Source of the DNA: Corynebacterium lemuris
GTDB taxonomy: Bacteria > Actinomycetota > Actinomycetes > Mycobacteriales > Mycobacteriaceae
Direction of reading: 5' to 3'
Length of the DNA: 64,000 nt
Assembly (NCBI RefSeq): GCF_024919295.1
Contig: NZ_JANWTC010000002.1
Location: forward strand, 334,383-398,382
A model generated the notes under the pieces. The model was not told the DNA's origin. It was given only the letters and a program-made list of their open reading frames with translations, and made no database searches. Below are positions 1 through 11,307 of the stretch, in pieces. Each line of letters opens with the position of its first letter. The stretch's first letter is position 1. Position numbers and translations under genes: made by a program.

Positions 1-2
1 CC

Positions 3-629
3 GAACGCGCCGAAGGTATCCGCGCCGCCGTCGACGCCGCCCGCGGCGGCCGCCTGGTCGTCATGCCCACCGACACCCTCTACGGGCTGGGCTGCGACGC
101 CTTCGACAACCAGGCGGTGGCCAATCTCCTGGCCACCAAACACCGCGGCCCCGATATGCCGGTGCCGGTACTCGTCGGCTCCTGGGACACCATCCGTGGC
201 CTTGTCCGCGAGTTCACCCCCCAGGCGCAGGCCCTCGTGGAGGCCTTCTGGCCGGGTGGGCTCTCGCTGGTCGTCCCCCAGGCGCCCTCGCTGCCGTGGA
301 ACCTCGGTGACACCCGCGGCACCGTGATGCTGCGCATGCCGCTGCACCCCGTGGCCATCGAACTGCTCCGCGAGGTCGGCCCCATGGCCGTGTCCAGCGC
401 GAACATCTCCGGCCAGGAGCCGCCCACCACCGCCATCGCCGCGAAACAGCAGCTGGGCACCGCCGTGACCGTCTACCTCGACGGCGGCGAAACCCCGGTG
501 GGGAAGCCCTCCACCATCATCGACCTCTCCGGCCCCGCCCCGCGCATCCTGCGGGAGGGCGCGATCTCGGCGGAGACGATCGGCGAGGTCATCGGCGTGG
601 AGCCGGAACTGCTGCGGAGCAGGGCCTAG
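3..629 (+). CDS. Threonylcarbamoyl-AMP synthase (Sua5/YwlC), 5' end outside window
   Basis: The reading frame is open from the first bases of the window, so the true start lies upstream and only the C-terminal part is present. Family role (known): forms threonylcarbamoyl-AMP from threonine, bicarbonate and ATP for t6A37 modification of ANN-decoding tRNAs in the cytoplasm. Seen: the PTDTLYGLG motif of the YrdC fold just after codon 20, a KHRGPDMPVPVL stretch, SSANISGQEPPTTA and the STIIDLSG motif near the C-terminus. The internal ATG at 63 is not a credible start because it would remove part of the fold. It is followed 17 bp downstream by the wecA-type gene, the usual order in Corynebacteriales ahead of the atp operon. 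Confidence 0.93.
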   Translation, partial: ERAEGIRAAVDAARGGRLVVMPTDTLYGLGCDAFDNQAVANLLATKHRGPDMPVPVLVGSWDTIRGLVREFTPQAQALVEAFWPGGLSLVVPQAPSLPWNLGDTRGTVMLRMPLHPVAIELLREVGPMAVSSANISGQEPPTTAIAAKQQLGTAVTVYLDGGETPVGKPSTIIDLSGPAPRILREGAISAETIGEVIGVEPELLRSRA

Positions 630-646
630 AAGGGGAGGGGTCCACC

Positions 647-1822
647 ATGGGCGCTGGTGTCCCACTGCGTGAACTCGGCCTGGTGATCCTCGTGGCGGCC
701 GCGGTCACCTACCTCGCCACGGGTGTCATCCGCTCCCTCATGGTGCGTTCGGGCCGGATCGCCGAGATCCGGCAACGCGACGTCCACACCCAGCCCACCC
801 CGCGGCTGGGTGGGGTGGCGATGTGCTCCGGTTTCCTCGCCGCCGTCTTCCTGGCCAACCAACTGCCCGCGTTGACCAGGGGATTCATGCCGATCACCCC
901 GGAGATGAACGCTGTGGTGTGGGCGGCCTTCGCCATCGTGCTCGTCGGCGTGCTCGATGACCTCTTCGAACTCGACGCCATCACCAAACTCATCGGCCAG
1001 GTGCTCTCCGCAGTCATCCTCAGCGTTCTCGGCCTGTCCTGGACACTGCTCTACCTGCCTTTCGGCGACGGCACGACCGTGGTACTCGACCAGCTGCAGG
1101 CGACGATCGTCACCACCATCTTCACCGTCGCGCTGATCAACGCCATCAACTTCGTCGACGGCCTCGACGGGCTGGCCGCCGGCCTGGGCATGATCGCCGG
1201 TGGCGCGATCCTGCTCTTCTCCCTGACCGTCCTCCACGACCAGGGTGGGGCGGTCTCCGCCTACCCGCCGGCCATCATCGCGGCCGGACTGGTGGGCATC
1301 TGCCTGGGATTCCTGCCCCACAACTTCGAGCCCTCCCGCATTTTCATGGGGGACTCCGGTTCCATGCTCATCGGCCTGCTGCTGGCCGCCGCCTCCACCT
1401 CGGCCTCCGGCAAGATCAACATGTCCCTCTACGGCACCGCGGACATGGTGGCGCTGATGAGCCCCATCATCGTGGTGGCCGCGGCGATCTTCGTTCCGGT
1501 GCTGGACCTGGTTCTGGCGGTGGTGCGCCGACTGGCCAAGGGCACCTCGCCGTTCGCCGCCGATAAACTCCACCTGCACCACCGGCTGCTCTCCCTGGGG
1601 CACACCCACCGGCGTACCGTGCTCGTGCTCTACCTGTGGGTCAGCGTGGTGGCCTTCGGGGCGGTGAGCTTCTCCGTGGTGCCGGTGCGGGTGGCGGTCG
1701 CCCTGACGCTGGTGGCGCTGGTCGTGGCGTTCCTGGTCACCCTCATCCCGCTGCGCGCCGGCAAACTGGGCCGGCGGACCCCGCCGACCCACGTGGTCGC
1801 CCACACCGATCCCACAGGTTGA
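647..1822 (+). CDS. wecA: WecA/Rfe-type undecaprenyl-phosphate sugar-1-phosphate transferase
   Basis: 391-residue polytopic membrane protein of the MraY/WecA family. Known role in the order: transfers GlcNAc-1-phosphate from UDP-GlcNAc to decaprenyl/undecaprenyl phosphate, the first step of arabinogalactan linker synthesis. Seen: multiple hydrophobic segments from residue 5 onward, the LDDLFELDAITK acidic motif, FVDGLDGLAAG, FMGDSGS and the cytoplasmic HLHHRLLSLGH motif that defines the WecA branch. ATG start 17 bp after the Sua5 gene, with aaggggagggg upstream as ribosome binding site, so the two are probably cotranscribed. The actual sugar substrate is inferred from family and context. Confidence 0.93.
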   Translation: MGAGVPLRELGLVILVAAAVTYLATGVIRSLMVRSGRIAEIRQRDVHTQPTPRLGGVAMCSGFLAAVFLANQLPALTRGFMPITPEMNAVVWAAFAIVLVGVLDDLFELDAITKLIGQVLSAVILSVLGLSWTLLYLPFGDGTTVVLDQLQATIVTTIFTVALINAINFVDGLDGLAAGLGMIAGGAILLFSLTVLHDQGGAVSAYPPAIIAAGLVGICLGFLPHNFEPSRIFMGDSGSMLIGLLLAAASTSASGKINMSLYGTADMVALMSPIIVVAAAIFVPVLDLVLAVVRRLAKGTSPFAADKLHLHHRLLSLGHTHRRTVLVLYLWVSVVAFGAVSFSVVPVRVAVALTLVALVVAFLVTLIPLRAGKLGRRTPPTHVVAHTDPTG

Positions 1823-1839
1823 GGCCCCGGGCCGCCGGG

Positions 1840-1845
1840 TAGGAT
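1840..1845 (+). promoter_or_regulatory. Predicted -10 (TAGGAT), leaderless start of the 1854 gene
   Basis: TAGGAT ends 8 bases before the GTG at 1854, so transcription would begin at or next to the start codon. No Shine-Dalgarno sequence is needed in such units. Confidence 0.45.
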
Positions 1846-1853
1846 CCGGAGTC

Positions 1854-2297
1854 GTGACTACTCCTGATAATGCACCGGAGAGCGCCCCGCGCTCGGAATT
1901 CGACGACCCCCGCCGCCCCCTCCTGCGGGCGGTGCGCTTCGGCACCATCGCGCTCGTCGCCATCACGATCATCTCGCTGGCGGTCTGGGGTGGCGTGCGC
2001 GAGCTCCCCGGCATCTGGGGCGTGCTGATCGGGGCGGCCATCGGCGGCGGTTTCGTCCTGCTGACCGCGGCGAGCGTCCTGTTCACCTCCTCGACCAACC
2101 CGGCCACCACCGGTGCGGTGGTCCTGGGCAGCTGGCTGCTCAAGATCGTGGTGCTCATCATCGTCCTGGCCCTGATCCGGGACCTGACCTTCTACGACCG
2201 CACCGCGCTGCTGGTGACCACGGTCCTGGCGCTCATCATCGTCCTGGCCACCGAGGTGTGGGGCGTGATCACCGCGCGGGTCACCTACGTCAACTAA
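1854..2297 (+). CDS. AtpI-like small membrane protein upstream of the atp operon
   Basis: 147-residue protein with a polar, acidic N-terminus (about residues 1-22) followed by four predicted membrane segments (about 25-45, 50-75, 80-105 and 115-140). It occupies the place of Rv1303-like proteins between wecA and atpB. By position it may correspond to AtpI, an assembly helper for the c-ring in other bacteria, but no diagnostic motif was seen. GTG start at 1854 chosen for the TAGGAT box 8 bases upstream. Function is inferred from position only. Confidence 0.75.
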   Translation: MTTPDNAPESAPRSEFDDPRRPLLRAVRFGTIALVAITIISLAVWGGVRELPGIWGVLIGAAIGGGFVLLTAASVLFTSSTNPATTGAVVLGSWLLKIVVLIIVLALIRDLTFYDRTALLVTTVLALIIVLATEVWGVITARVTYVN

Positions 2298-2382
2298 ATC
2301 CGGTTCACCTGCAGAAGGGCTGGGGAAGAGCTGCGACGGGGGCGTCGGCAGGCGGCGGGACCGCCGCATCGGGGGCGGAAAA

Positions 2383-2400
2383 CGGGGGTGATCACCCCCG
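2383..2400. promoter_or_regulatory. 18-bp perfect palindrome in the atp upstream region
   Basis: The sequence cgggggtgatcacccccg is its own reverse complement. It has no T-run on either side, so it is a poor intrinsic terminator. A protein-binding site or a processing hairpin is more likely. It lies 23 bp upstream of the predicted GlxR site. Confidence 0.45.
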
Positions 2401-2422
2401 CGGGGCGGGCGGATCGACCGCA

Positions 2423-2438
2423 TGTGACGGACCTTACA
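2423..2438. promoter_or_regulatory. Predicted GlxR (cAMP-CRP family) binding site upstream of atpB
   Basis: TGTGA-cggacc-TTACA differs by one base from the TGTGA-N6-TCACA consensus of corynebacterial GlxR. GlxR control of the atp operon is known in C. glutamicum from memory of the literature; binding here is inferred. Confidence 0.5.
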
Positions 2439-2776
2439 GCCGCCCCCAAAGCTGCCGATACAGGGCATATTAGGGGCGTGACGCGGGGCGTATCGCGCCA
2501 CGTCAGCAAACATTTCCGGGCCCCGTGGGAGAATTCAGAACCACCCTGATAAGCTGTCCTGCGGGTTACCCCGGCATGTGGAAGCGGCACCTGTGGAAAC
2601 ACGGTGACGCCGTACAGGGCTGCGGTACATCCCCAGTCACCGCCTTCGCTGATGTGCGACGGAGTCCGAGGTGGTGGCGGAAAGAGATTTTCAGACGTCC
2701 ATCGCACCGTATGGGAAATGACACTCCGCATACGGCCCGAACACGGGAGAGAACGCTGAGCGTTACAACACTGGCC

Positions 2777-3574
2777 ATGAGGGGCGAATTCCACGCACCC
2801 GAACTGGATCCTGAATTTTTCCCGGGGCAATACTACGGCCACATCCTGTTTGAGGATTTCGCAAACGGATGGTTCGCACTGGACCGACTGATGCTCGTCC
2901 GCATTCTGATGACGATCATTCTGGCGGTCCTTTTCCTTGTCGCCTTCCGGAACACCAAGCTGATTCCGTCAGGCCTGCAGAACTTCGCAGAACTCGCACT
3001 GGATTTCGTCCGGGTGCACATCGCCGAGGACATCCTGGGCAAGAAGGAGGGGCGTCGGTTCCTGCCGATCATCGCCACCATCTTCTTCGCCGTCCTGGCA
3101 TTCAACCTCCCGACGATCATTCCGGGGCTGAACATCTCGCCCAACGCGCGTATCGGCATGCCGATCGCGCTGGCGATCCTGGGCTACATCACGATGATCT
3201 ACGCCGGAGCCAAGCGTTACGGCTTCGGTAAGTTCATCAAGTCCTCGGTGGTCATCCCGAATCTTCCACCGGCACTGCACATCCTTGTCGTGCCGATCGA
3301 GTTCTTCTCGACGTTCATCATGCGGCCGGTCACTCTCGCGCTTCGTCTCATGGCGAACTTCCTCGCGGGACACCTCATTCTGGTCCTCCTGTACTCCGCC
3401 ACGAACTTCTTCTTCTGGCAGCTGAACGGTTGGACCGCACTGTCTGGTGTGACCATCATCGCCGCTATCGCGTTCACGCTCTACGAGGTCATCATCATCT
3501 TCCTGCAGGCGTACATCTTCGCCCTGCTGGTTGCTGTGTACATCGAGCTGTCGTTGCACGCGGACTCCCACTGA
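2777..3574 (+). CDS. atpB: F1Fo ATP synthase subunit a
   Basis: Membrane subunit forming the proton half-channels against the c-ring. 265 residues from ATG 2777. This start gives an N-terminus (MRGEFHAPELDPEFFPGQYY) matching corynebacterial AtpB as I recall it; the frame is open further upstream, but that part looks non-coding. Five to six hydrophobic segments; the essential Arg is in the ALRLMANFLAGH helix and the C-terminal helix carries EVIIIFLQAYIFALL. The ribosome binding site is weak (gggag about 25 bp upstream), so start-site choice rests on homology. First gene of atpBEFHAGDC. Confidence 0.93.
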   Translation: MRGEFHAPELDPEFFPGQYYGHILFEDFANGWFALDRLMLVRILMTIILAVLFLVAFRNTKLIPSGLQNFAELALDFVRVHIAEDILGKKEGRRFLPIIATIFFAVLAFNLPTIIPGLNISPNARIGMPIALAILGYITMIYAGAKRYGFGKFIKSSVVIPNLPPALHILVVPIEFFSTFIMRPVTLALRLMANFLAGHLILVLLYSATNFFFWQLNGWTALSGVTIIAAIAFTLYEVIIIFLQAYIFALLVAVYIELSLHADSH

Positions 3575-3609
3575 CAAGTCGCGAACCTCGCGGCCAACTG
3601 AATAACCCC

Positions 3610-3916
<307 letters not shown>

Positions 3917-3954
3917 TTTCGAGCGGAAACACACCCCTTTAAGACTGGAGACTC

Positions 3955-4524
3955 ATGACGAACGTCATTTACTACCTTGCGCAGGAGGCTGAGACCCTTC
4001 CCCTCGAGGGCGGGAACTCGATCCTTCTGCCCAAGGCATACGACATCGTCTGGTCCATCATTCCGCTCGTCGTTATCCTGCTGATCTTCTGGAAGTTCGT
4101 TCTTCCGAAGTTCCAGGAGGTCCTGACTGAGCGTGAGGACCGGATCAAGGGTGGCATTCAGCGTGCCGAGGCCGCACAGGCCGAGGCAAAGGCCGCACTT
4201 GAGAAGTACAACGCGCAGCTCGCCGAGGCCCGTGCCGAAGCAGCCGAGATCCGTGAGCAGGCCCGCGAGAAGGGCAAGCTCATCGAGGCTGAGATGAAGG
4301 CGCAGGCCGCCGAGGAGAGCAACCGCATCATCGCATCCGGTGAGAAGCAGCTGTCGGCCCAGCGTGAGCAGGTCGTCGCAGAGCTTCGCCAGGAGATGGG
4401 ACAGAACTCGATCAACCTGGCCGAGCGTCTGCTCGGTGGCGAGCTTTCCGACGCCACCAAGCGTTCCGGCACGATTGACTCGTTCCTGTCCGAGCTCGAC
4501 ACCGTCGCACCGGCAGGAAAGTGA
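3955..4524 (+). CDS. atpF: F1Fo ATP synthase subunit b
   Basis: 189 residues: one membrane helix near residues 25-48 ([20 protein letters not shown]) followed by a long charged, Ala/Glu/Gln-rich coiled coil, the peripheral stalk. The gene is separate from the delta subunit. Its TGA overlaps the GTG start of atpH (GTGA at 4521-4524), indicating translational coupling. Confidence 0.96.
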   Translation: MTNVIYYLAQEAETLPLEGGNSILLPKAYDIVWSIIPLVVILLIFWKFVLPKFQEVLTEREDRIKGGIQRAEAAQAEAKAALEKYNAQLAEARAEAAEIREQAREKGKLIEAEMKAQAAEESNRIIASGEKQLSAQREQVVAELRQEMGQNSINLAERLLGGELSDATKRSGTIDSFLSELDTVAPAGK

Positions 4525-5348
4525 GCGCCATGCACGCAGCGAGCCGCGAAGCACTAGCAACGGTTGAGTCCCACCTGGACGGTCTCGTCCGGGGTTCGGG
4601 CAAGGCCGTCGCCGTCGCCGCCCAGACGGGCACCGAGCTTTTCGACGTCGTCGAGGTTCTCGACGGTGACCGCGCCCTGCGTGTCGCGGTCGCCGAGGCC
4701 TCCGCCACGCCGGAGCAGCGCACGGGCCTGATCCGGACCGTGTTCGGCGGCAAGGTCTCCGACAGCACCCTCTCGGTGCTCAACGAGGCCGCCGCCAACA
4801 CCTGGTCCACCCCCCGCGAGTTCCGCGCAGGTCTGGTGGCCCTCGGCCGCCGCGCTTTCCTGCGTGGCGCCGAGGAGCAGGGTCAGCTGGGACAGGTCGA
4901 GGACGAGCTGTTCCGACTCTCCCGTGTCCTGGACCGTGAGGGTGAGCTGACCCAGCTCCTCTCCGACAAGACGACGGACCCGGCACGCAAGCGTGGCCTG
5001 CTGGCCGGCGTTCTCTACGGCAAGGTCAACATGTTCACCGAGGCGCTCGCGCTGCAGGTGATCGGCCGTCCGGAGAAGAACCCGATCGACGACATGACGA
5101 ACCTGGTTGAGGCAGCCGCGCAGCTGCAGGGCCGGTCCGTCGCACACGTCGTCGTGGCCGAGCAGTTGAACGCAGGCCAGCAGGCGGCGCTCGCCGACAA
5201 GCTGGGACGAATTTACGGTCGTGCGATGTCCATCCACTCTGAGGTTGACCCCAGCCTCCTCGGTGGCGTGACCATCCGCGTCAAGGACGAGATCATCGAC
5301 GGCAGCCTGGCGGGCAAGCTCGCCAAGCTGCGGACGAACCTCTCCTGA
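4521..5348 (+). CDS. atpH: F1Fo ATP synthase subunit delta
   Basis: 275 residues from GTG 4521, or 272 from ATG 4530. Connects the peripheral stalk to the alpha3beta3 head. About 95 residues longer than E. coli delta (177), as usual in Corynebacterium. The C-terminal part carries the family pattern ...[30 protein letters not shown]. The GTG overlaps the atpF stop by four bases; the ATG nine bases on is an equally possible initiation site. Confidence 0.95.
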   Translation: MSAMHAASREALATVESHLDGLVRGSGKAVAVAAQTGTELFDVVEVLDGDRALRVAVAEASATPEQRTGLIRTVFGGKVSDSTLSVLNEAAANTWSTPREFRAGLVALGRRAFLRGAEEQGQLGQVEDELFRLSRVLDREGELTQLLSDKTTDPARKRGLLAGVLYGKVNMFTEALALQVIGRPEKNPIDDMTNLVEAAAQLQGRSVAHVVVAEQLNAGQQAALADKLGRIYGRAMSIHSEVDPSLLGGVTIRVKDEIIDGSLAGKLAKLRTNLS

Positions 5349-5407
5349 GACACGACTACAGACGAACTATAAATATGCTGGAAGATACAACCGAGAGCAG
5401 GAAGAAC

Positions 5408-7051
5408 ATGGCGGAGCTGACGATCTCCTCCGATGAGATCCGTAGCGCGATAGCGAACTACACCTCGAGCTACTCCGCGGAGGCCTCCCGTGAGGAGGTC
5501 GGCGTGGTCATTTCGGCAGCTGACGGTATTGCCCAGGTTTCGGGCCTCCCGTCGGTCATGGCGAATGAGCTGCTTGAGTTCCCCGGCGGCGTCATCGGCG
5601 TCGCACAGAACCTTGAAACCGACACCGTGGGTGTCGTCGTGCTGGGTAACTTCGAGTCCCTGGCGGAGGGCGACGAGGTCAAGCGGACCGGCGAGGTCCT
5701 CTCGATCCCGGTCGGCGAGAAGTTCCTCGGCCGAGTAATCAACCCCCTCGCTGAGCCGATTGACGGCCTGGGAGTCATCGAGTCCGACAAGACCCGCGTG
5801 CTGGAGCTGCAGGCTCCGGGCGTGCTGGACCGTCAGCCCGTCGAGGAGCCCCTGGCCACCGGCATCAAGGCCATCGACGCGATGACCCCGATCGGCCGCG
5901 GACAGCGACAGCTGATCATTGGTGACCGTAAGACCGGCAAGACCGCGGTCTGCATCGACACCATCCTCAACCAGAAGGCCAACTGGGACTCCGGCGACAA
6001 GACCAGGCAGGTCCGCTGTGTCTACGTCGCCATCGGTCAGAAGGGCTCCACCATCGCGGCGGTCCGGAAGACCCTGGAGGAGCACGGCGCCCTGGAGTAC
6101 ACCACCATCGTGGCTGCTCCGGCATCCGACTCCGCCGGCTTCAAGTGGCTCGCCCCGTTCACCGGTGCAGCCCTGGCCCAGCAGTGGATGTACGAGGGCA
6201 ACCACGTCCTCGTCATCTACGACGACCTGACCAAGCAGGCCGAGGCCTACCGTGCGATCTCCCTGCTGCTGCGCCGCCCGCCGGGCCGTGAGGCCTACCC
6301 GGGTGACGTGTTCTACCTGCACTCCCGTCTGCTGGAGCGTGCCGCGAAGCTCAACGATGAGCTCGGTGCCGGTTCGATCACCGCACTGCCCATCATCGAG
6401 ACCAAGGCGAACGACGTGTCGGCCTTCATTCCGACCAACGTCATCTCCATCACCGACGGCCAGGTCTTCCTTGAGTCCGACCTGTTCAACCAGGGTGTCC
6501 GCCCGGCCATCAACGTCGGTGTCTCCGTCTCCCGTGTCGGTGGCGCCGCCCAGACCAAGGGCATGAAGAAGGTCGCAGGTTCCCTGCGTCTGGACCTCGC
6601 CGCCTACCGTGACCTCGAGGCTTTCGCCACCTTCGCCTCTGACCTGGATGCCGCATCCAAGGCTCAGCTGGAGCGTGGCCAGCGCCTCGTCGAGCTGCTC
6701 AAGCAGGCCGAGAACTCCCCGCAGGCCGTCGAATACCAGATCATCTCGATCTGGCTCGCCGGTGAGGGCGCCTTTGACGTCGTTCCCGTCGAGGACGTCC
6801 GTCGCTACGAGTCCGAGCTGCACGAGTACCTCCGCGCCAACGTCGCGGACGCCTACGCTCAGATCGACGGCGGCAAGGCCCTGTCGGACGAGTCGCAGGC
6901 TGCCCTGCTGGCCGCCAACGACGAGTTCGCGAAGACCTTCCAGACCACTGACGGTCGCCCGGTCATCAACGAGCCCGAGGTTGATGCGCTGTCCAGCGAC
7001 CAGCACAAGAAGACCCAGCTCACCGTCCCCCGCAAGACGGCCAAGAAGTAA
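5408..7051 (+). CDS. atpA: F1Fo ATP synthase subunit alpha
   Basis: 547 residues; non-catalytic nucleotide-binding subunit of F1. ATG 5408 is chosen over an in-frame ATG at 5375 because aggaag lies just upstream and the protein then begins [13 protein letters not shown] as in relatives. Seen: P-loop [46 protein letters not shown], and the C-terminal alpha-helical domain ending [14 protein letters not shown]. Sits 59 bp after atpH. Confidence 0.97.
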   Translation: MAELTISSDEIRSAIANYTSSYSAEASREEVGVVISAADGIAQVSGLPSVMANELLEFPGGVIGVAQNLETDTVGVVVLGNFESLAEGDEVKRTGEVLSIPVGEKFLGRVINPLAEPIDGLGVIESDKTRVLELQAPGVLDRQPVEEPLATGIKAIDAMTPIGRGQRQLIIGDRKTGKTAVCIDTILNQKANWDSGDKTRQVRCVYVAIGQKGSTIAAVRKTLEEHGALEYTTIVAAPASDSAGFKWLAPFTGAALAQQWMYEGNHVLVIYDDLTKQAEAYRAISLLLRRPPGREAYPGDVFYLHSRLLERAAKLNDELGAGSITALPIIETKANDVSAFIPTNVISITDGQVFLESDLFNQGVRPAINVGVSVSRVGGAAQTKGMKKVAGSLRLDLAAYRDLEAFATFASDLDAASKAQLERGQRLVELLKQAENSPQAVEYQIISIWLAGEGAFDVVPVEDVRRYESELHEYLRANVADAYAQIDGGKALSDESQAALLAANDEFAKTFQTTDGRPVINEPEVDALSSDQHKKTQLTVPRKTAKK

Positions 7052-7108
7052 GGGCCTCCATGCCCAACTTTGAATCCGTCAACAACAACGAAGGGAGGAT
7101 TGTGAACC

Positions 7109-8083
7109 ATGGCTAATCTTCGCGAATTGCGTGACCGTATCCGGTCCGTCAACTCGACCAAGAAGATCACCAAGGCTCAGGAGCTGATCGCCACCTCGCG
7201 CATCACCAAGGCCCAGGCCAAGGTCGAGGCTTCCCTGCCGTACGCACAGGAGCTGTCCAACGTGATGGAGCGCCTCTCTGAGGCGAGCTCCCTCGACCAC
7301 CCGATGCTGCACGAGCGCGAGGACGGCAACGTCGCCGCCATCCTGATCGTGTCCTCGGACCGTGGTATGGCCGGTGGCTACAACCACAACGTCTTCAAGA
7401 AGGCTGCAGAGCTGGAGAAGATGCTGGAGGAGGCCGGCTACGAGGTCGTCCGTTACGTCACGGGCGGTAAGGCCGTCGGCTTCTACAAGTTCCGCGACGC
7501 AGAGATCGCCGGACAGTGGACCGGATTCTCCCAGGACCCGTCCTGGGAATCCACCCACCATGTCCGTCACCACCTCATCGATGGCTTCAACGCAAGCTCG
7601 AAGGGTGAGGCCAAGTACCGCGACGGCCTCAACTCCGAGGGCGCTGCGATCCGTGGTTTCGATCAGGTGCACGTCGTGTACACCGAGTTCGTCTCGATGC
7701 TGTCCCAGGTTCCGGTGGCACACCAGCTGCTGCCGATCGAGCCTGTCATCCGTGAGGATGAGCTGGACACCGGCGAGTCGATGCTGGAATCCGGCAACGA
7801 GCTCACCCCGGACGTCGATTTCGAGCCGGACGCGGACACCCTGATGGATGCGCTGCTCCCGAAGTACGTGTCCCGTCGCCTGTACGCGATGTTCCTCGAG
7901 GCGTCCGCCGCCGAGTCGGCATCCCGCCGTAACGCGATGAAGTCTGCGACTGACAACGCAACCGAGCTGGTCAAGGACCTCTCGCGCGTGGCCAACCAGG
8001 CCCGTCAGGCACAGATCACCCAGGAAATCACAGAGATTGTCGGTGGCGCGGGTGCGCTCGCCGATAGCGGAGAAAGTGACTAG
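7109..8083 (+). CDS. atpG: F1Fo ATP synthase subunit gamma
   Basis: 324 residues; central rotor shaft. Seen: the N-terminal MANLRELRDRIRSVNSTKKITKAQELI helix region and the C-terminal SRRNAMKSATDNATELV helix. Longer than the E. coli protein (287), with extra residues around 195-240 (rich in Asp/Glu) typical of actinobacterial gamma subunits. A gaaggagg-like site lies upstream of ATG 7109. Four bases separate its stop from atpD. Confidence 0.97.
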   Translation: MANLRELRDRIRSVNSTKKITKAQELIATSRITKAQAKVEASLPYAQELSNVMERLSEASSLDHPMLHEREDGNVAAILIVSSDRGMAGGYNHNVFKKAAELEKMLEEAGYEVVRYVTGGKAVGFYKFRDAEIAGQWTGFSQDPSWESTHHVRHHLIDGFNASSKGEAKYRDGLNSEGAAIRGFDQVHVVYTEFVSMLSQVPVAHQLLPIEPVIREDELDTGESMLESGNELTPDVDFEPDADTLMDALLPKYVSRRLYAMFLEASAAESASRRNAMKSATDNATELVKDLSRVANQARQAQITQEITEIVGGAGALADSGESD

Positions 8084-9532
<1,449 letters not shown>

Positions 9533-9544
9533 GAGGAGACGCAC

Positions 9545-9916
9545 ATGGCTGACATCACCGTTGAACTGGTCTCCGTGGAGCGCATGCTCTGGTCGGGTTC
9601 GGCCAGCATCGTCACCGCGCAGACCACTGAGGGTGAGATCGGCGTGCTGTCCGGTCACGAGCCGATGCTCGGGCAGCTGCGCGAGAACGGCGTCGTGACC
9701 ATCCGTCCGGTCGAGGGCGACAGGCTCGTCGCCGCCGTACACGGTGGCTTCCTCTCCGTTACCCCGGAGAAGGTCACCATCCTCGCGGACTACGCGATCT
9801 GGGCCGATGAGGTCGACACCTCGCTGGCCGAGTCTCAGCTGCAGGACGCCGACGAGTTCACCCGTCTCCGTGCGGAGGCGGAACTGAGCGCCGTGCGCCG
9901 TAAGGCCGAGGCTTAA
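9545..9916 (+). CDS. atpC: F1Fo ATP synthase subunit epsilon
   Basis: 123 residues; rotor subunit that can inhibit hydrolysis. Seen: the N-terminal beta-sandwich ([32 protein letters not shown]), then a short helical C-terminus ([20 protein letters not shown]) of about 30 residues, so the inhibitory helical pair is reduced. Last gene of the operon, followed by an intrinsic terminator. Confidence 0.96.
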   Translation: MADITVELVSVERMLWSGSASIVTAQTTEGEIGVLSGHEPMLGQLRENGVVTIRPVEGDRLVAAVHGGFLSVTPEKVTILADYAIWADEVDTSLAESQLQDADEFTRLRAEAELSAVRRKAEA

Positions 9917-9970
9917 TAAACGGGGGGCCGGGTGACCGGCTCCCGAGGCACCGCCTCTTCCTCTCTCAGA

Positions 9971-10011
9971 CTGACACCCGCTGCCCACCAGGGCAGCGGG
10001 TGTCAGTTTTT
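9971..10011 (+). terminator. Intrinsic terminator of the atp operon
   Basis: A perfect 16-bp stem (9971-9986 with 9991-10006) with the four-base loop acca is followed by ttttt. It lies 55 bp after atpC. Confidence 0.92.
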
Positions 10012-10088
10012 CCGGTATCGGCGGGGGAAGGGCAAACGGTTGTTCCTGCGGGCATGCGCTGTCGTTGGGCAATTGCAGGCGCGGGCTA

Positions 10089-10094
10089 TAGAAT
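10089..10094 (+). promoter_or_regulatory. Predicted -10 (TAGAAT) of the DUF2550 gene
   Basis: Part of tatagaat. The gene has a short leader with the site ggaagggga before GTG 10127. Confidence 0.5.
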
Positions 10095-10126
10095 GAGCCG
10101 ACAACCGTCCGGAAGGGGAACGTGCC

Positions 10127-10591
10127 GTGGAGATCGTGACCTGGGTACTGATCGTGTTTGCCGTGCTTGCGGTTCTGCTCGCCGTCTGGCGCTTCCTCAC
10201 CCTGCGTTCGCGCGGCACGACGATCCTCCTGCGTCGCCTTCCGGCCTCCGGCGTCCACGGCTGGCGCCACGGCACGATCCGCTACAACGGTGACGACCTC
10301 GAGTACTTCAAGCTGCGGTCCATCTCACCGATGGCGGACCAGGTGTTCAACCGGCAGCGCCTGGACTTCCACGAGCCCCGGCAGCTGACCCCGGGGGAGG
10401 TCGCCTTCATGGCCGAGGGCCTGTCGGTGGCGACCCTGTGCGACGGCGGCACCCACTACGAGATGGCGCTTGACCCGCATAGTCTCACGGCGCTGACCTC
10501 CTGGATCGAGTCCGCTCCGCACGAGCGGCAGGAGCGCATCGACCATCACCGTCTGCGCAGCAGGATCACCCGGGGTCAGAACGGAAAGTGA
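10127..10591 (+). CDS. DUF2550 domain membrane-anchored protein
   Basis: 154 residues. One N-terminal membrane helix (about residues 3-24, VTWVLIVFAVLAVLLAVW) and a cytoplasmic, basic domain with GWRHGTIRYNGDDLEYFKL and a PGEVAFMAEGLSVA stretch, as in the DUF2550 family that follows atpC in mycobacteria and corynebacteria (Rv1312-like). No function is known to me. GTG start with ggaagggga 9 bp upstream. Confidence 0.85.
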   Translation: MEIVTWVLIVFAVLAVLLAVWRFLTLRSRGTTILLRRLPASGVHGWRHGTIRYNGDDLEYFKLRSISPMADQVFNRQRLDFHEPRQLTPGEVAFMAEGLSVATLCDGGTHYEMALDPHSLTALTSWIESAPHERQERIDHHRLRSRITRGQNGK

Positions 10592-10599
10592 CCACGGGC

Positions 10600-10605
10600 T
10601 AGTCT
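10600..10605 (+). promoter_or_regulatory. Predicted -10 (TAGTCT), leaderless start of nucS
   Basis: TAGTCT ends 7 bases before the ATG at 10613, the geometry of a leaderless transcript. Confidence 0.5.
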
Positions 10606-10612
10606 GGAACGC

Positions 10613-11305
10613 ATGCGTTTAGTCATCGCCCGTTGTTCCGTGGACTATGTCGGCCGCCTGGAGGCGCACCTGCCCATGGCTGACCGTCTGCTCATGATCA
10701 AAGCCGACGGTTCGGTGTCAGTGCACGCCGACGACCGCGCCTACAAACCCCTCAACTGGATGACTCCGCCGTGCGCGCTCACCGAGACAGCCATCACCGA
10801 CATCGACGGTGAGGACACCGGCGAGCAGCTGTGGATCGTGGAGAACTCGAAGGGGGAGCAGCTCCGCATCACCATCGAGCAGGTCCACCACGAGACCACC
10901 CATGAGCTCGGCCAGGATCCCGGCCTGGTCAAGGACGGGGTGGAGGCCCACCTTCAGGAGCTGCTGGCGGAGCACATCGACACCCTCGGTGAGGGCTACA
11001 GCCTCGTACGCCGCGAGTACCCCACCGCCATCGGCCCGGTGGACCTCCTGGCCCGTGACGGGGCCGGCGGGACCGTGGCCGTGGAGATCAAGCGCCGCGG
11101 CGGTATCGACGGCGTCGAGCAGCTGAGCCGTTACCTCGATCTGCTCAACCGCGACGAACTGCTGCGGCCGGTCCGTGGCGTCTTCGCCGCCCAGGAGATC
11201 AAACCCCAGGCCCGCACCCTGGCCGAGGACCGTGGCATCCGCTGCCTGACCCTGGACTACCAGGAGCTGCGCGGCATCGAGACCGACGAACTGCGGTTGT
11301 TCTAG
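10613..11305 (+). CDS. nucS: NucS/EndoMS mismatch endonuclease
   Basis: 230 residues. Known role: PD-(D/E)XK endonuclease of the MutSL-independent mismatch repair of actinobacteria, cutting both strands at G:T, G:G and T:T mismatches with the beta clamp. Seen: N-terminal dimerisation/DNA-binding part ([20 protein letters not shown]), catalytic [10 protein letters not shown] with Asp, then [21 protein letters not shown] giving the E-x-K and following Gln, and the C-terminal ELRLF tail expected for a clamp-binding end. Length fits the family. Leaderless start. Confidence 0.95.
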   Translation: MRLVIARCSVDYVGRLEAHLPMADRLLMIKADGSVSVHADDRAYKPLNWMTPPCALTETAITDIDGEDTGEQLWIVENSKGEQLRITIEQVHHETTHELGQDPGLVKDGVEAHLQELLAEHIDTLGEGYSLVRREYPTAIGPVDLLARDGAGGTVAVEIKRRGGIDGVEQLSRYLDLLNRDELLRPVRGVFAAQEIKPQARTLAEDRGIRCLTLDYQELRGIETDELRLF

Positions 11306-11307
11306 CA

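Larger units (their letters stand above)
2298..2776 (+). promoter_or_regulatory. Long atp operon leader and promoter region
   Basis: 479 bp without a convincing gene. It holds the 18-bp palindrome (2383-2400), the GlxR-like site (2423-2438) and a 7-bp inverted repeat ccgtatg/catacgg (2707-2713 and 2729-2735). The frame open from 2525 into atpB has no family-like sequence before residue 85, so it is treated as leader, not coding. The transcription start could not be fixed by eye. Confidence 0.5.

Noticed and set aside
2525..2776. 84-codon N-terminal extension of AtpB
   Set aside because: No membrane or family sequence; the known N-terminus begins at ATG 2777.
5213..7006. Minus-strand frame of 597 codons opposite atpA
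   Set aside because: Same reasoning; atpA is intact.
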